NCBI RefSeq assembly: GCF_000403395.2
Contig: NZ_KE159676.1
Coordinates: 100,328 to 148,266, forward strand
Origin: Anaerotruncus sp. G3(2012)
GTDB taxonomy: Bacteria > Bacillota > Clostridia > Oscillospirales > Ruminococcaceae
Direction of reading: 5' to 3'
Length of the DNA stretch: 47,939 nucleotides
The stretch's first letter is position 1. The number at the start of each line of letters is the position of its first letter. The position numbers and the translations under genes are program-made. Below, piece after piece: positions 1-8,340 of the stretch. The notes under the pieces were generated by a model. That model was not told where the DNA came from. It ran no database searches and saw only the letters and a program-made list of their open reading frames with translations.

Positions 1-11
1 CCCCCGAAGAA

Positions 12-55
12 GGGCGCTTGCGCCCCGGAAGTTTGGTCTGGAACCCAAACTTCCG
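12..55. repeat. Inverted repeats at the window edge
   Basis: Two adjacent hairpins lie downstream of the first gene's stop. The first has GGGCG arms around CTTG (12-25). The second is an 11-bp perfect inverted repeat, positions 26-36 with 45-55, around an 8-nt loop. Neither is followed by a clear T-run on either strand, so calling it a terminator would be weak. It could belong to a repeat extending beyond the window. Confidence 0.4.
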
Positions 56-114
56 TTGCCTCTCGCCCTCTGGCGGCGGAGAAAACCGGACAAAATTCCA
101 ATGCGAGATGGGGC

Positions 115-2619
115 TTACAGGAGGTCCTCTTTTTTAATCAGGTACCAGACCGCACCGCTTGCTGCCGCAACCAGCGCAATTATGACTGTCGCGATCACCC
201 CATATTTGATGGTGGAGGAGCCCACCAACGGCAGGGGTTCCGGCTCAGGTTCCTCCCGCGGCTCCATGAGGGTCACTGCCGCGGGCTGTGCATCCGGTGG
301 GGTGTTATCCCCTGCCGCCGCAGAAGCAGAGGCCTGGTTCGGGTCACCTTCTGCGCCGGATGCACCATCTGTTGGTTCCGGTTCCTCCGGGGCGGACGCA
401 ATCGGGTCCACCGGCTCGACCGCCGTCGGTGCAATAACCTCCCAGATATCCCCGCTTTCGGGGCTGAACGAGATCTTTTCTCCGTTCTCCTTCATCAGCC
501 GGGCAAGCATACTGAACGGCCAGCTCACCCGCCCGGGCTCATAATCGGGCGCCCGACCCGCCGGAATGCTGATTGGATCTCCACCATCCCAGTTGATGAC
601 CAGCGCCACATCCCCGCGGTCGCGCAGCTCTGCCATTACCGTCTCGGGCATGTCGGTGTACGCTTTTGCGTTGATCCGGACAATATCCCCTGCGTTCGCA
701 CGCTTGATCTGGTTTCTGACCTTCTCCCAGAATGCCGCGCGGACATCCCCCTCATCCTCGAAATCCTCATTGGAACGATTTTTGCTCGTATTACTCGAAG
801 AGGAACTGTTTTCTTTTTCCTTATCTTTGTCCTTTGCGTTGTCTTTTGCAGCGGTGCCTTTGGTATAGACCACCGCATAAGTCGAAAAACGGTCGGTTCC
901 AAACTCGATCCGGCCGGAAACCGCATCCGCATCCAGCCGCTCGGCTTTTCCGTCGTGCACCCGGATCACGTCGATCTCTTTGCCGTTGTCCGCCTCGGTC
1001 GGGATTTTGATGCTCAAAGTCAGTTCGGCAGGGGTCCGGGTGATCTCCTGTGTCTCGCCGTTGCTCATGCTCAGGTCATAATAAGCCGCGATCTTCTGAC
1101 CATCTGCCTCCTGCTCGATCAGCTGCTTGTCGTTTGCGGTGATTGCCCCGCCATCCCGAATCAGCATCATGCTGACCGTATTGGCCTTTTTGCCCTCCCG
1201 GATCGCTTTGGGGCTTGCAAGCAGCCCTTTATAGGTTTCGGACAGGACCCGAACAAATCCATCCGAGCTGGAGTTGGTCCAGAAGTTGACCTGGATTACC
1301 CCCTGCACCAGGCCATCCAAGCGTTTCAGGCGGCTTGTGCTCACCTTCCCCATCTCCTGCTCGGAGAGACTCTGATACCGCTTGAGCGCATCCGCAATCT
1401 GCTCGCGGGTCGCGTCATCGGTCAGGGCATCAATCATCGCGCCCACTGTCTGTGCCGTATCCGAATCCGCCGGGTCTTCCGGTTCTGTCGGGTTGTTGGG
1501 GTTATCCGGATTGTCTGGGTTATCCGGGTTATCCGGATTGTCTGGGTCATCTGGGTGATTCGGATCATCCGGATCGCTGCCCTGCTCCACAAGGACGATC
1601 GCATCCCCGGTTTCGTTCAGTCCCAGCGAGAACCGTATATCCCGGCAGGTGAATTTCCCCAGGTCGCTTTCCGAAAGGGGAGCACCCTCCACTGCACCTG
1701 CCACCTCTCTGCCGGGTTCTGCATTTTCAACCGAAAGCGGGATCGGTATGCCCGGCTCGAGCCCGCCGTCGAACAGGACGATGCATCCGTCGCCCAGCCA
1801 GATTCCGTCGATCAGAGGGGAGCCGGTCAGGAACAGCCTGCCATCCTCCATCCGGACCGCATAACCGTCGTCGCCCGCCTCAAACGAGCCACCGCTGAGG
1901 ACGGCTCGTGTATCCGGACCGGAAATTTCCAGTGCGGGCCGCTCTCCGCCGGCGAAGCGTCCCGCTTCGACCAGCAGGCTGCCGCCTTTGGCCTCGAGAG
2001 AACCACTGACCGGTCCGGAATGATCCCCACTGTCCTTGATGGCCAGGCTGCCGCCTTTTACCGTGACCGCAGGAAGCGCTTCGTCCGAAGCCGCAACCGA
2101 ACGGCCCCCCAGCTCGAACCGATAATCGCCCGAGGTGACCGTAAGCCGCCGCTCGAACGATACATTCTGTGCGAGGCCGACTGCGGTTTCGCTGCCCACA
2201 CGAATGACATCTGCATTCCGTGGTCCAAACGCCTCCCGCACCTCATCAAGGGTGGAATCTGCATTCAGCTCCCCGCCCTTGGCCGTGTAGCTGGCTTCCT
2301 CACCCGACTCGAAAAACAGAAGCAATGCCTGTAGCCGGCTCGCGTCCACCTCGTCCTTCTGGTCGCCCAGTGCGTCATAAAGCATCGCTGCGGCGGTGCA
2401 TCTGCTGAAAATCTCCTTGTAGTTGCCCGCGTTGACTTCGGAGGGCGCAGGCAGTTCCGCAATCAGCATCCTGACCGCCTCGATCCGGTTGAGCAGAGGT
2501 CCGGTATCCCGTGTCCCATCCGCATAAGCCAGCGGAGCAGCGCCGAAAACCAGCCCCGCCGACAGGATAAATGCCATCAGCCGGCGGTAAGCACTGTTTT
2601 TGATCCCTTGCATTCTCAT
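115..2619 (-). CDS. Secreted, membrane-anchored surface protein with Pro-Asp-Asn linker
   Basis: An 834-aa exported protein of unknown function. It has a signal peptide (basic start, hydrophobic core, AYA before DG at about residue 33), a region of short Gly/Ser-rich repeats resembling a beta-helix or carbohydrate-binding fold (about 150-300), a PDN-type linker (about 345-385), a Lys/Ser/Asn-rich segment (about 585-620), an acidic Pro-rich stretch, and a C-terminal transmembrane helix ending in a KKEDLL-type tail. No LPXTG motif is seen, so it is probably membrane-anchored. The open frame extends to 2706, but that ATG overlaps the -10 box of a strong promoter. The ATG at 2619 has a GGGAGG ribosome site 6 nt upstream and begins the signal peptide. 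It is probably monocistronic. An adhesin or polysaccharide-binding role is inference only. Confidence 0.8.
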   Translation of the reverse strand: MRMQGIKNSAYRRLMAFILSAGLVFGAAPLAYADGTRDTGPLLNRIEAVRMLIAELPAPSEVNAGNYKEIFSRCTAAAMLYDALGDQKDEVDASRLQALLLFFESGEEASYTAKGGELNADSTLDEVREAFGPRNADVIRVGSETAVGLAQNVSFERRLTVTSGDYRFELGGRSVAASDEALPAVTVKGGSLAIKDSGDHSGPVSGSLEAKGGSLLVEAGRFAGGERPALEISGPDTRAVLSGGSFEAGDDGYAVRMEDGRLFLTGSPLIDGIWLGDGCIVLFDGGLEPGIPIPLSVENAEPGREVAGAVEGAPLSESDLGKFTCRDIRFSLGLNETGDAIVLVEQGSDPDDPNHPDDPDNPDNPDNPDNPDNPNNPTEPEDPADSDTAQTVGAMIDALTDDATREQIADALKRYQSLSEQEMGKVSTSRLKRLDGLVQGVIQVNFWTNSSSDGFVRVLSETYKGLLASPKAIREGKKANTVSMMLIRDGGAITANDKQLIEQEADGQKIAAYYDLSMSNGETQEITRTPAELTLSIKIPTEADNGKEIDVIRVHDGKAERLDADAVSGRIEFGTDRFSTYAVVYTKGTAAKDNAKDKDKEKENSSSSSNTSKNRSNEDFEDEGDVRAAFWEKVRNQIKRANAGDIVRINAKAYTDMPETVMAELRDRGDVALVINWDGGDPISIPAGRAPDYEPGRVSWPFSMLARLMKENGEKISFSPESGDIWEVIAPTAVEPVDPIASAPEEPEPTDGASGAEGDPNQASASAAAGDNTPPDAQPAAVTLMEPREEPEPEPLPLVGSSTIKYGVIATVIIALVAAASGAVWYLIKKEDLL
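1490..1575 (-). repeat. Tandem repeat encoding the Pro-Asp-Asn linker
   Basis: Variants of a 9-bp unit (PDN/PDD codons) are tandemly repeated within the surface-protein gene, partly as 18-bp higher-order units. Being in frame, copy-number change would lengthen or shorten the linker without breaking the reading frame. Confidence 0.7.
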
Positions 2620-2704
2620 CGCAATCCTCCCGGAAATCCCTGTATATTCCAAATAAAACCGTTCGGCAGTTACAGCCGACACCAACCCATTCTTATTCTC
2701 TTCC

Positions 2705-2733
2705 ATTATACGATCTTCCGCCGGATTTCACAA
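2705..2733 (-). promoter_or_regulatory. Sigma-A promoter of the surface-protein gene
   Basis: Read on the - strand: TTGTGA (2728-2733), 17-bp spacer, TATAAT (2705-2710). Transcription should begin near 2698, about 80 nt before the chosen start at 2619. The gap 2620-3046 otherwise holds only the terminator at 2983-3011; nothing else was recognised in 2734-2980. Confidence 0.75.
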
Positions 2734-2982
2734 GCCCCTTTCCGCACCCCCGGCTGCATTTTTGGTCAGTTTTCATAGAATCCAGCCTGAAAGCGTGCTG
2801 TGCGTCTAACAGTTTATCCGGTTTTTCTTCAGCCGAAAAAGTTCCGCTTTACAGTGGCGTGTATGGCAGGGCGTATATCTGTCGGTTCTGTATTGGGGAA
2901 GCAGGGCTGCCTTTGGCGGCTCCATGAGGCCCAAAAGGCCACAGGTTTTAAAAGGATGCGCGAAGGGTTCCGATGATACCAA

Positions 2983-3011
2983 AAAGCCCGCCTTTGGAGC
3001 AGGCGGGCTTT
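2983..3011 (-). terminator. Rho-independent terminator of the sigma-factor operon
   Basis: A 10-bp perfect stem (AAAGCCCGCC with GGCGGGCTTT) around a 9-nt loop. On the - strand it is followed by a run of T, about 36 nt beyond the stop of the last operon gene at 3047. Confidence 0.8.
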
Positions 3012-3046
3012 CTGTGAAGATCGTTCGAGAGGGGCGGCAGGCTTTG

Positions 3047-4084
3047 TCACCCAAGGGAAGGATCCTCTGAAGCTTCCTCCGGCACTTGGGGAATCACCTC
3101 GGACTCCTCCGGAATTGCCTCGATTTCCAGATGCATCCCCTCGGTACTCTCTTCAAAGACGGCTTCACCGGTATCTGCCGACACAAAGTACTGTTCGGAC
3201 ATGACCTGTTTCGAGATTGCATCAAGCGAGAGGTTCCGGATGGACGGGCGGTTTATGTGCAGCTCGTAGGACTGGACGCGGACTGTACCGTTCTGGGCCG
3301 GCTGTTCGTCACGCCAGTTGATACTGAGATTACTGATCCGGTAGGGATAGCCTTCGAGCGCCTCGAGTACCCGCAGGCAGTCCTGCGCGAACGACTCCTT
3401 GCTGTCGTACGGGCCGATCAGGTCCACATTGCCCCAGTAAACCTGAATCAGGCTGGCGGTATCCGGATCGTTGATGCTGCCTGTCAGAACCGCATAGGGA
3501 GGGAGGTTGACCGAAAAGCCCGCGTCGGAAACTGCATCCACCGCACAGACAGCGGAAACCAGCTCGTCCGACGTATTGTACTCGATCCGGTCGCGTGCAA
3601 TCCAGATCTGCGGGTTGAGGTAGGGCATAAACGCACCGGCAAGGGCGAGGACACCGGCGCCGCAGACCAGGCAGAAGCAGATGAACCCGCTGAGGAAATC
3701 GAACCGGATGCGTTCTCCCTTGTGGCGGATGGAGCCGATCAGAATTTCTGTGCCGAGCAGAATAAAGATGACAGGGGAGAGCTTAAAGGCGAGGGAGAGG
3801 TTGAAATCCGGGTTGAAGATGGTAATCAGGGCGACCACGCCCGCCGCGATCAGAGAGAAGCCCATGGTCAGGGTCCCGACCCGCCGCACCGGAGGGGTTG
3901 GCTTCCACTCGACTTTACAGTCGGAGCTGGGAGCGGCTTTCGATTTTTTATAGGAGAAGCGCGGCGCCTTCTCCGCGGAAGATGCGCCCTCCTGCCCGGA
4001 GGACGCATCTTCCGGAATGGCTGCTGTTTGCGATAGGACAAAGTCATTTTGATTTTCCATGTTGAAATTCTGTTCGTTATTCAT
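3047..4084 (-). CDS. Membrane protein of an ECF sigma operon, unknown function
   Basis: A 345-aa protein and the last gene of a four-gene operon. The N-terminal ~65 residues are polar and probably cytoplasmic. Three hydrophobic helices follow (about 70-95, 100-115 and 130-155), then a soluble, probably extracytoplasmic domain of ~180 residues and an acidic Glu/Pro-rich tail. The ATG overlaps the end of the preceding gene's transcript region, with AAGGAGAG about 10 nt upstream inside that gene. I recognise no family. The position in a sigma/anti-sigma operon suggests an envelope-stress or signal-sensing component (inference). Confidence 0.8.
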   Translation of the reverse strand: MNNEQNFNMENQNDFVLSQTAAIPEDASSGQEGASSAEKAPRFSYKKSKAAPSSDCKVEWKPTPPVRRVGTLTMGFSLIAAGVVALITIFNPDFNLSLAFKLSPVIFILLGTEILIGSIRHKGERIRFDFLSGFICFCLVCGAGVLALAGAFMPYLNPQIWIARDRIEYNTSDELVSAVCAVDAVSDAGFSVNLPPYAVLTGSINDPDTASLIQVYWGNVDLIGPYDSKESFAQDCLRVLEALEGYPYRISNLSINWRDEQPAQNGTVRVQSYELHINRPSIRNLSLDAISKQVMSEQYFVSADTGEAVFEESTEGMHLEIEAIPEESEVIPQVPEEASEDPSLG

Positions 4085-4090
4085 GTTGTT

Positions 4091-4648
4091 TTACTCTCCT
4101 TTATATTCGACAAAATCCTGCTGTTCCGGTTTCCTTCCGCCCTTTACCAGATGGATGCCGAGTGCGATAATCGCAATCGAGATCACCAGCGACGGGAGGG
4201 CGCGGACAATCTGGGTGAGCACCCAGTAGTCGATCCCCAGCCGTTCGAACAGGAACCGGAGCATGGGATGGAAGATATTGCGGAAGATCAGATAGAGTCC
4301 GAACAGGATCAGGCCGATCCCGAAATACCGGTGAAATTTGGCGCCAAATTTATCCCACTGGATCGAAAAGTTCGGCGCGAGGTCGTTGAAAAACTGGGTG
4401 GTGTGGTCGTCAATCTCTCTGATCTGCTCCGGGGAAAGACAACGGGAATTGAGGGTATCGAAAAACGAATAAAACCAGATGACAGGCAGCAGGCAGCCGA
4501 GGAAATCCAGATATAAGGTCATCATTGCAAAGCTGATTGCAGAGAAGAGGCCCATCAGCAGGAGTCCCTTTTTCATCATGCCCAGATACATCTGCCCTCC
4601 GCCGGGAATGAAGGCAAAACAAAAAGCAAGAAAACCGTTTTTTCTCAT
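4091..4648 (-). CDS. Small multi-pass membrane protein (TM2-like N-terminus)
   Basis: A 185-aa protein. It begins MRKNGFLAFCFAF with a Pro-Gly-Gly-Gly-Gln-Met-Tyr-Leu-Gly segment, the pattern of TM2-type or acid-resistance-like short membrane proteins. Two hydrophobic helices come first, then a polar middle (about 70-110) and two further helices near the C-terminus. The frame is open to 4732, but the ATG at 4648 is preferred: the preceding anti-sigma gene stops at 4650-4652 and a GAGAGGAG ribosome site lies just upstream. Third gene of the sigma operon; function unknown. Confidence 0.75.
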   Translation of the reverse strand: MRKNGFLAFCFAFIPGGGQMYLGMMKKGLLLMGLFSAISFAMMTLYLDFLGCLLPVIWFYSFFDTLNSRCLSPEQIREIDDHTTQFFNDLAPNFSIQWDKFGAKFHRYFGIGLILFGLYLIFRNIFHPMLRFLFERLGIDYWVLTQIVRALPSLVISIAIIALGIHLVKGGRKPEQQDFVEYKGE

Positions 4649-4649
4649 T

Positions 4650-5114
4650 TTAATTGTTGCTCCTCTCAAATGTGATATGTTCAAAGAAAGCGTCCACCGA
4701 TTCGGAGATCTGGTTGGCCAGCTCGTTGGCACGCTCCCTGAGATTGACCTGTTCCAGTGTCTGATTCATCGTATTGAGCACCTTGCTTTCGCCGGACATA
4801 TCAATGTTAAAAACCCCGATATGCCAGAACACGATTGCGAAGGAGGCCGCTGCCACGACGGTCGTATACTTATTGAAAAAGACCTTGATCGCACGCTGCC
4901 TGAGCCTTTGCATGACACTTGGCGCCACCGGCTGTTCCGGAGTAAGCAGCAGGCAGTTTTCCAAAGCCTGAGAATACCTGTCTACGCACGCATCGCAGAA
5001 TGAAAGATGTTCGGCGATTTCCAGCCGGGAGAGTTCATCCAGCGGAAGGTCCTGCACCAACGCATCAAGAGCATACTGGGTCAAATGTCCATCCTCCTGA
5101 AACAGTTCCATCAT
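4650..5114 (-). CDS. Anti-sigma factor with zinc-finger (ZAS-like) domain
   Basis: A 154-aa protein overlapping the sigma gene by 4 nt (ATGA), a layout typical of translational coupling between a sigma factor and its inhibitor. The N-terminal domain has an H-x3-C-x2-C motif (HLSFCDAC, about residues 30-37), the zinc-binding signature of anti-sigma domains. One transmembrane helix (about 75-95) is followed by an extracytoplasmic tail of about 55 residues. It likely holds the ECF sigma factor inactive at the membrane. The signal sensed cannot be read from sequence. Confidence 0.85.
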   Translation of the reverse strand: MMELFQEDGHLTQYALDALVQDLPLDELSRLEIAEHLSFCDACVDRYSQALENCLLLTPEQPVAPSVMQRLRQRAIKVFFNKYTTVVAAASFAIVFWHIGVFNIDMSGESKVLNTMNQTLEQVNLRERANELANQISESVDAFFEHITFERSNN

Positions 5115-5623
5115 ACCTGCACCCCCTCCTCCTTTAAGATTTTTTGCAGCATCTGCCGCGCGCGGTAGAGCTGGGTCTGAACCGTCTTTTTCGGGCGGTT
5201 CAGAAGTTCTGAAATTTCATCCAGGCTGCGCTCCTCCAGAAAAAACAGGACCGAAACCTTGTGGTAAGGCTCTTTTAGATTCAAAATCATCTGCCGGATA
5301 TGCCCTTCCCCTTCCTCGGAGATATAGAGGCGTTCAGGGCTGCTCTCGCTTCGGAGCAGGTCCAGCTCGCTCATATCCTCCGAGAGGGTGACGCGCTTGT
5401 TATACGCGCTCTTGAGAAAGTCCTTTGCTTTGTTGGTCGCGATACGCGCCAGCCACGCCCGCAGATTTTGTTCGCTCACGCTGTCGATGTGGGTGAATGC
5501 AGAAACAAAAGTCTCCTGCGCGAGGTTCTGGGCTTCATGGTAGTCCTGCACCAGCTGATAGCAGATGGTGAACACCAGGCGTTCATGCTGCTCGACCAGG
5601 GCCTTGAATTTTTCGTTTGTCAT
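5111..5623 (-). CDS. ECF-family RNA polymerase sigma factor
   Basis: A 170-aa sigma-70-family protein of ECF length. Region 2 is near residues 10-75 (DYHEAQNLAQETF segment and the AWLARIATNKAKDFL core-binding/-10 region). Region 4 is near 115-165, with a helix-turn-helix (SLDEISELLNRPKKTVQTQLYRAR). It heads a four-gene operon with its anti-sigma factor and two membrane proteins. No promoter resembling its own target could be fixed upstream. The regulon is unknown. Confidence 0.92.
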   Translation of the reverse strand: MTNEKFKALVEQHERLVFTICYQLVQDYHEAQNLAQETFVSAFTHIDSVSEQNLRAWLARIATNKAKDFLKSAYNKRVTLSEDMSELDLLRSESSPERLYISEEGEGHIRQMILNLKEPYHKVSVLFFLEERSLDEISELLNRPKKTVQTQLYRARQMLQKILKEEGVQV

Positions 5624-5744
5624 TTTTGTCCTGCACTCACCACCCTCAAAAGCCTTACACCCATAAAACGATCGGCTTTTCGATTTGACTTCAAAAAGGA
5701 TACAATATTTTTGAAAAAATGTCGAATGTCAAAAAATACAGGGT

Positions 5745-5773
5745 TTGACTGCCGGTCCCCACTGCGGTATACT
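5745..5773 (+). promoter_or_regulatory. Sigma-A promoter for the DUF1638 transcript
   Basis: TTGACT (5745-5750), 17-bp spacer, TATACT (5768-5773). Predicted transcription start is near 5780, giving a leader of about 155 nt before the start codon at 5935. Divergent from the sigma-factor operon. Confidence 0.8.
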
Positions 5774-5791
5774 GGAACCAAAGCGCTGAAA

Positions 5792-5908
5792 ACAACCGGA
5801 AGCACGCGGTTCAAGACCGCTGCGGGAGCTTTGCTTCCTACGATTCAGTATGCGGAGTGTGCTTGTGGACGGTTGTCCGCCTCTTCCAAACCACTGCTGG
5901 TCTGGAAG
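5792..5908 (+). ncRNA. Structured 5' leader, candidate riboswitch
   Basis: The leader can fold into a multi-branched structure. A closing helix ACAACCG (5792-5798) pairs with CGGTTGT (5870-5876), continued by AAGCAC (5800-5805) with GTGCTT (5859-5864). Inside are hairpins GCGGT/ACCGC (5806-5820) and GGGAGC/GCTTCC (5824-5838). A further hairpin, CTTCCA/TGGAAG (5883-5908), lies between it and the ribosome site. I do not recognise a known class; the call rests on nested complementarity behind a strong promoter. Confidence 0.4.
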
Positions 5909-5934
5909 GGATCGAAAAAACGGGGGGTGGCAGG

Positions 5935-6699
5935 ATGCGGATGGGGCTGATCGCGTGTGAGGTGCTCCGCCAGGAGCTTTCTGCGGCAATGGAGCCCTGC
6001 GGGCATACCTTTTTTCCGGTCTGGATGCGGCAGGGGCTGCACGACACGCCTGATCTTCTGCGGGCACAGGTGCAGACGGAGATTGCACGCCTGGAGCAGG
6101 CCGAACCTCCGCTCGACGCGATCCTGTTGGGATACGGCCTGTGCGGCGGCGGGACCGCCGGCCTGTGCGCAGGCAATGTTCCGCTGGTGCTCCCGCGCAC
6201 CGACGACTGCATCGGAATCCTGCTCGGGTCGCAGGAGCGTTACCTGTCATTTTTTCACAGCCGAAGCGGGATTTACTGGTTTTCAACCGGTTGGCTCACC
6301 TTTGCGGACACCCCATCGGAGTCCTACTACGCGGAGAAGCTGCGGGATTATGCCGCCCGGTTTGGAGAGGAGGACGCCCGCTGGCTTCTTGCGGAGGAAA
6401 ACCGATGGATTTCCCAGTATCAGAGCGGAATCTATATCCGGTCGCCGGTGGGGGAAGATACGGATTTCGAACAGCAGGCACAGGAAGCGTGCGCCTTCTG
6501 CGGATGGGCGTTCGAAACGACACAGGGGGACAACCGTCTGGCCGGGCGGCTCCTGTCCGGCAGATGGGATGGACGTTTTTTGGTCTGCCCGCCGGGATGC
6601 CGGGTCGAGCGGGACTGGGACGGCGGGATTTTCCGCGCCGGGGGAAGACAGGAAAACGAGGGGGACAGCAAACCGGAAGTTGTGGAGGTAGGTCAATGA
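5935..6699 (+). CDS. DUF1638 family protein
   Basis: A 254-aa cytoplasmic protein recognised by the DUF1638 pattern: ILLGYGLCGGGTAGL in the first half, then LVLPRTDDCIGILLGS, and a Cys-containing C-terminal half (CAFCGW, CPPGC). Family members often lie near corrinoid or methyltransferase genes, but none is present here, so the role is open. The ORF is open from 5857; the ATG at 5935 (or 5941) is chosen because a GGGGGGTGG ribosome site precedes it and the family homology begins there. It overlaps the next gene by 4 nt (ATGA). Confidence 0.8.
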   Translation: MRMGLIACEVLRQELSAAMEPCGHTFFPVWMRQGLHDTPDLLRAQVQTEIARLEQAEPPLDAILLGYGLCGGGTAGLCAGNVPLVLPRTDDCIGILLGSQERYLSFFHSRSGIYWFSTGWLTFADTPSESYYAEKLRDYAARFGEEDARWLLAEENRWISQYQSGIYIRSPVGEDTDFEQQAQEACAFCGWAFETTQGDNRLAGRLLSGRWDGRFLVCPPGCRVERDWDGGIFRAGGRQENEGDSKPEVVEVGQ

Positions 6700-7208
6700 G
6701 AACGGTTTATGAAAAGTATATGGCATCACCCATAGATAAAGGACTTTTCTGCTTGGAGCATGGGGATATTACAGTCCCGTACTTTTGCTACCCTGTCAAT
6801 GCAGAGCCGATAGGATTTGAAGGGTGTATTCTGTATTGTTTTTTGCCGGAGTATGGGGAGATGGTATTTGCTTGCAACCCCGAAAGTTGCGCAGGCCAAA
6901 ACGTATATCCGTTGGCGGCAAATTTTGGGGATTTTATCCGCTTGATCCTGGCTTGTGGTACCGCTAATCCGGTGGAGCAAATCGTTTGGATGGATAAGAG
7001 AAAATTTGAAGAACACATGGCAAGCGAAGAAAAAATTTTGACAGATAAGCAAAAAGCGGCAGTACAACAGCTTCAGCGTGAATTAGGGCTGTTGCCAATG
7101 GAAAATCCGTTTGAATATGTTAAGGCGATTCAAAAAGGCTTTGACGGGAGTAAAATACGATATAGTGATGAATACTTTGAGGTGACTGGTAGAGAAAAAC
7201 CTTCCTGA
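6696..7208 (+). CDS. Hypothetical protein, AT-rich
   Basis: A 170-aa soluble protein, start set by ATGA overlap with the DUF1638 gene and GGAGG upstream. The middle contains YCFLPEYGEMVFACNPESC and NFGDFIRLILACG. The latter is faintly like SMI1/KNR4 (SUKH) proteins, which include immunity proteins, but I cannot assign a family. The C-terminal half is helical and charged. Codon use is visibly more AT-rich than in the neighbouring genes, suggesting separate acquisition. Confidence 0.75.
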   Translation: MRTVYEKYMASPIDKGLFCLEHGDITVPYFCYPVNAEPIGFEGCILYCFLPEYGEMVFACNPESCAGQNVYPLAANFGDFIRLILACGTANPVEQIVWMDKRKFEEHMASEEKILTDKQKAAVQQLQRELGLLPMENPFEYVKAIQKGFDGSKIRYSDEYFEVTGREKPS

Positions 7209-7336
7209 AGTTTACAAAAAATACAGATTTCTGTAACTTCCGGTTTTCTGCCTGTCATCGCCTCGAGGATGAAAAGAAGATGCTTTTCCCGTCCCCTTCC
7301 ATAGCCGGGACCATGTCGTGAATGATACAGGATAAA

Positions 7337-7373
7337 AAGAACCCCGCAGGCCATTTTGACCGGTGGGGTTCTT
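7337..7373 (-). terminator. Terminator of the pyk-sortase transcript
   Basis: Perfect 9-bp arms (AAGAACCCC at 7337-7345, GGGGTTCTT at 7365-7373). On the - strand they are followed directly by TTTTTATC, about 60 nt past the sortase stop. Confidence 0.75.
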
Positions 7374-7434
7374 CCGTTTCTGCCGGAAATTCTATACAAT
7401 AGGGATTCCGCCTTTGAAAAGGCGGGCGAAACTT

Positions 7435-8295
7435 TTAGAACTGGGGCGGTTTGGGGTCCGGATTTGGCTCGACATGGATCGGCGTATCCATCTCCTCACC
7501 GGGGCGCACCAGCCGACCGGTAACAACAAACCGCTGGTCCTCGCGGGAACCGTAGATATAGGTACAGGTGGAGAGCGAGAGGATTTTGTCGGTGATGTTG
7601 ACATCTACGTCAATATCGAACTGCGAACGTTCCCGCATCTCCTTCACCAGCGCAAGGAACTGTGCATTTTTCATCTCTGGGTGCAGGTAGGCGAGGTTGT
7701 CGTCGGTATACATGACCGAAAATACCTTGAACGCCATGGTATCCTCTGGTGTTGAAAAATACAGGTAGGGGTGGGCCTTCAAAAATTCGGGGTCCAGATA
7801 TTTTTTCAGCTGGGAGAACCGGTCGCCATCCGGATTGTCGTCCATGCTATGCCCGTAGATAATGGTATTCTGCGAAATGCCGTTGCGGTCCCCGAATGAA
7901 CATTCGTAATCCGCGTAGTAACAGCCGTTGAAATCATACGCCTTGGTGATATTTTTGCGCAGATAGTAGTCGTTGTCCGTCCCTTGGAGCACTGCCTCGT
8001 CGATCGTTGTACCCGGCAGATACAGCCATCCGACCACATCATTGTTCTGGCCGTAGGCGGCATTCATCTTGTTGAGGGTGTCCTCACTCGGCTTTTCAGC
8101 GGTCGAGAGGCGGCTGAGGTCGACGTCACCCAGCGGGTTGATAAAGGCGGGGATGCCCGCCGGCTGGGAGACACTCGAAGAGGATTCCCCGGGGGCCGGT
8201 TCAACGGTATTCTGGCTGCACGCCGCAGCAGTCAGGGCGATGGCCCCCGAGAACAGCAGGGCGAGCAGACGGATGGAAAAGCGTGACTGCTTCAT
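7435..8295 (-). CDS. Class B sortase
   Basis: A 286-aa transpeptidase acting outside the membrane. An N-terminal hydrophobic segment ends in TAAAC, a possible but imperfect lipobox (Cys about 26). A Ser/Pro-rich linker leads to the sortase domain (about 70-265). The catalytic triad is visible: His149 in IIYGHSM, Cys244 in LSTCTY and Arg255 in RFVVTGR. The domain is class B-like (VVGWLYLPGT, then VLQGTDNDYYL). The start at 8295 has AAAGGAG 7 nt upstream; the frame runs to 8313. It follows pyruvate kinase by 45 nt and probably shares its transcript. No substrate with a clear sorting signal is nearby. Confidence 0.88.
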   Translation of the reverse strand: MKQSRFSIRLLALLFSGAIALTAAACSQNTVEPAPGESSSSVSQPAGIPAFINPLGDVDLSRLSTAEKPSEDTLNKMNAAYGQNNDVVGWLYLPGTTIDEAVLQGTDNDYYLRKNITKAYDFNGCYYADYECSFGDRNGISQNTIIYGHSMDDNPDGDRFSQLKKYLDPEFLKAHPYLYFSTPEDTMAFKVFSVMYTDDNLAYLHPEMKNAQFLALVKEMRERSQFDIDVDVNITDKILSLSTCTYIYGSREDQRFVVTGRLVRPGEEMDTPIHVEPNPDPKPPQF

Positions 8296-8340
8296 AAACA
8301 GGCTCCTTTGCATAAAGACTGTGGGTGGAAGGGAAGCTGG

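Noticed and set aside
955-2334. 459-codon + strand frame opposite the surface-protein gene
   Set aside because: It has no ribosome site or promoter, and its repetitive Ile/Val/Arg stretch is simply the antisense of the PDN-coding repeat.
2620-2706. Longer N-terminus of the surface protein starting at 2706
   Set aside because: That ATG overlaps the -10 hexamer of the promoter and has no ribosome site; the signal peptide begins at 2619.
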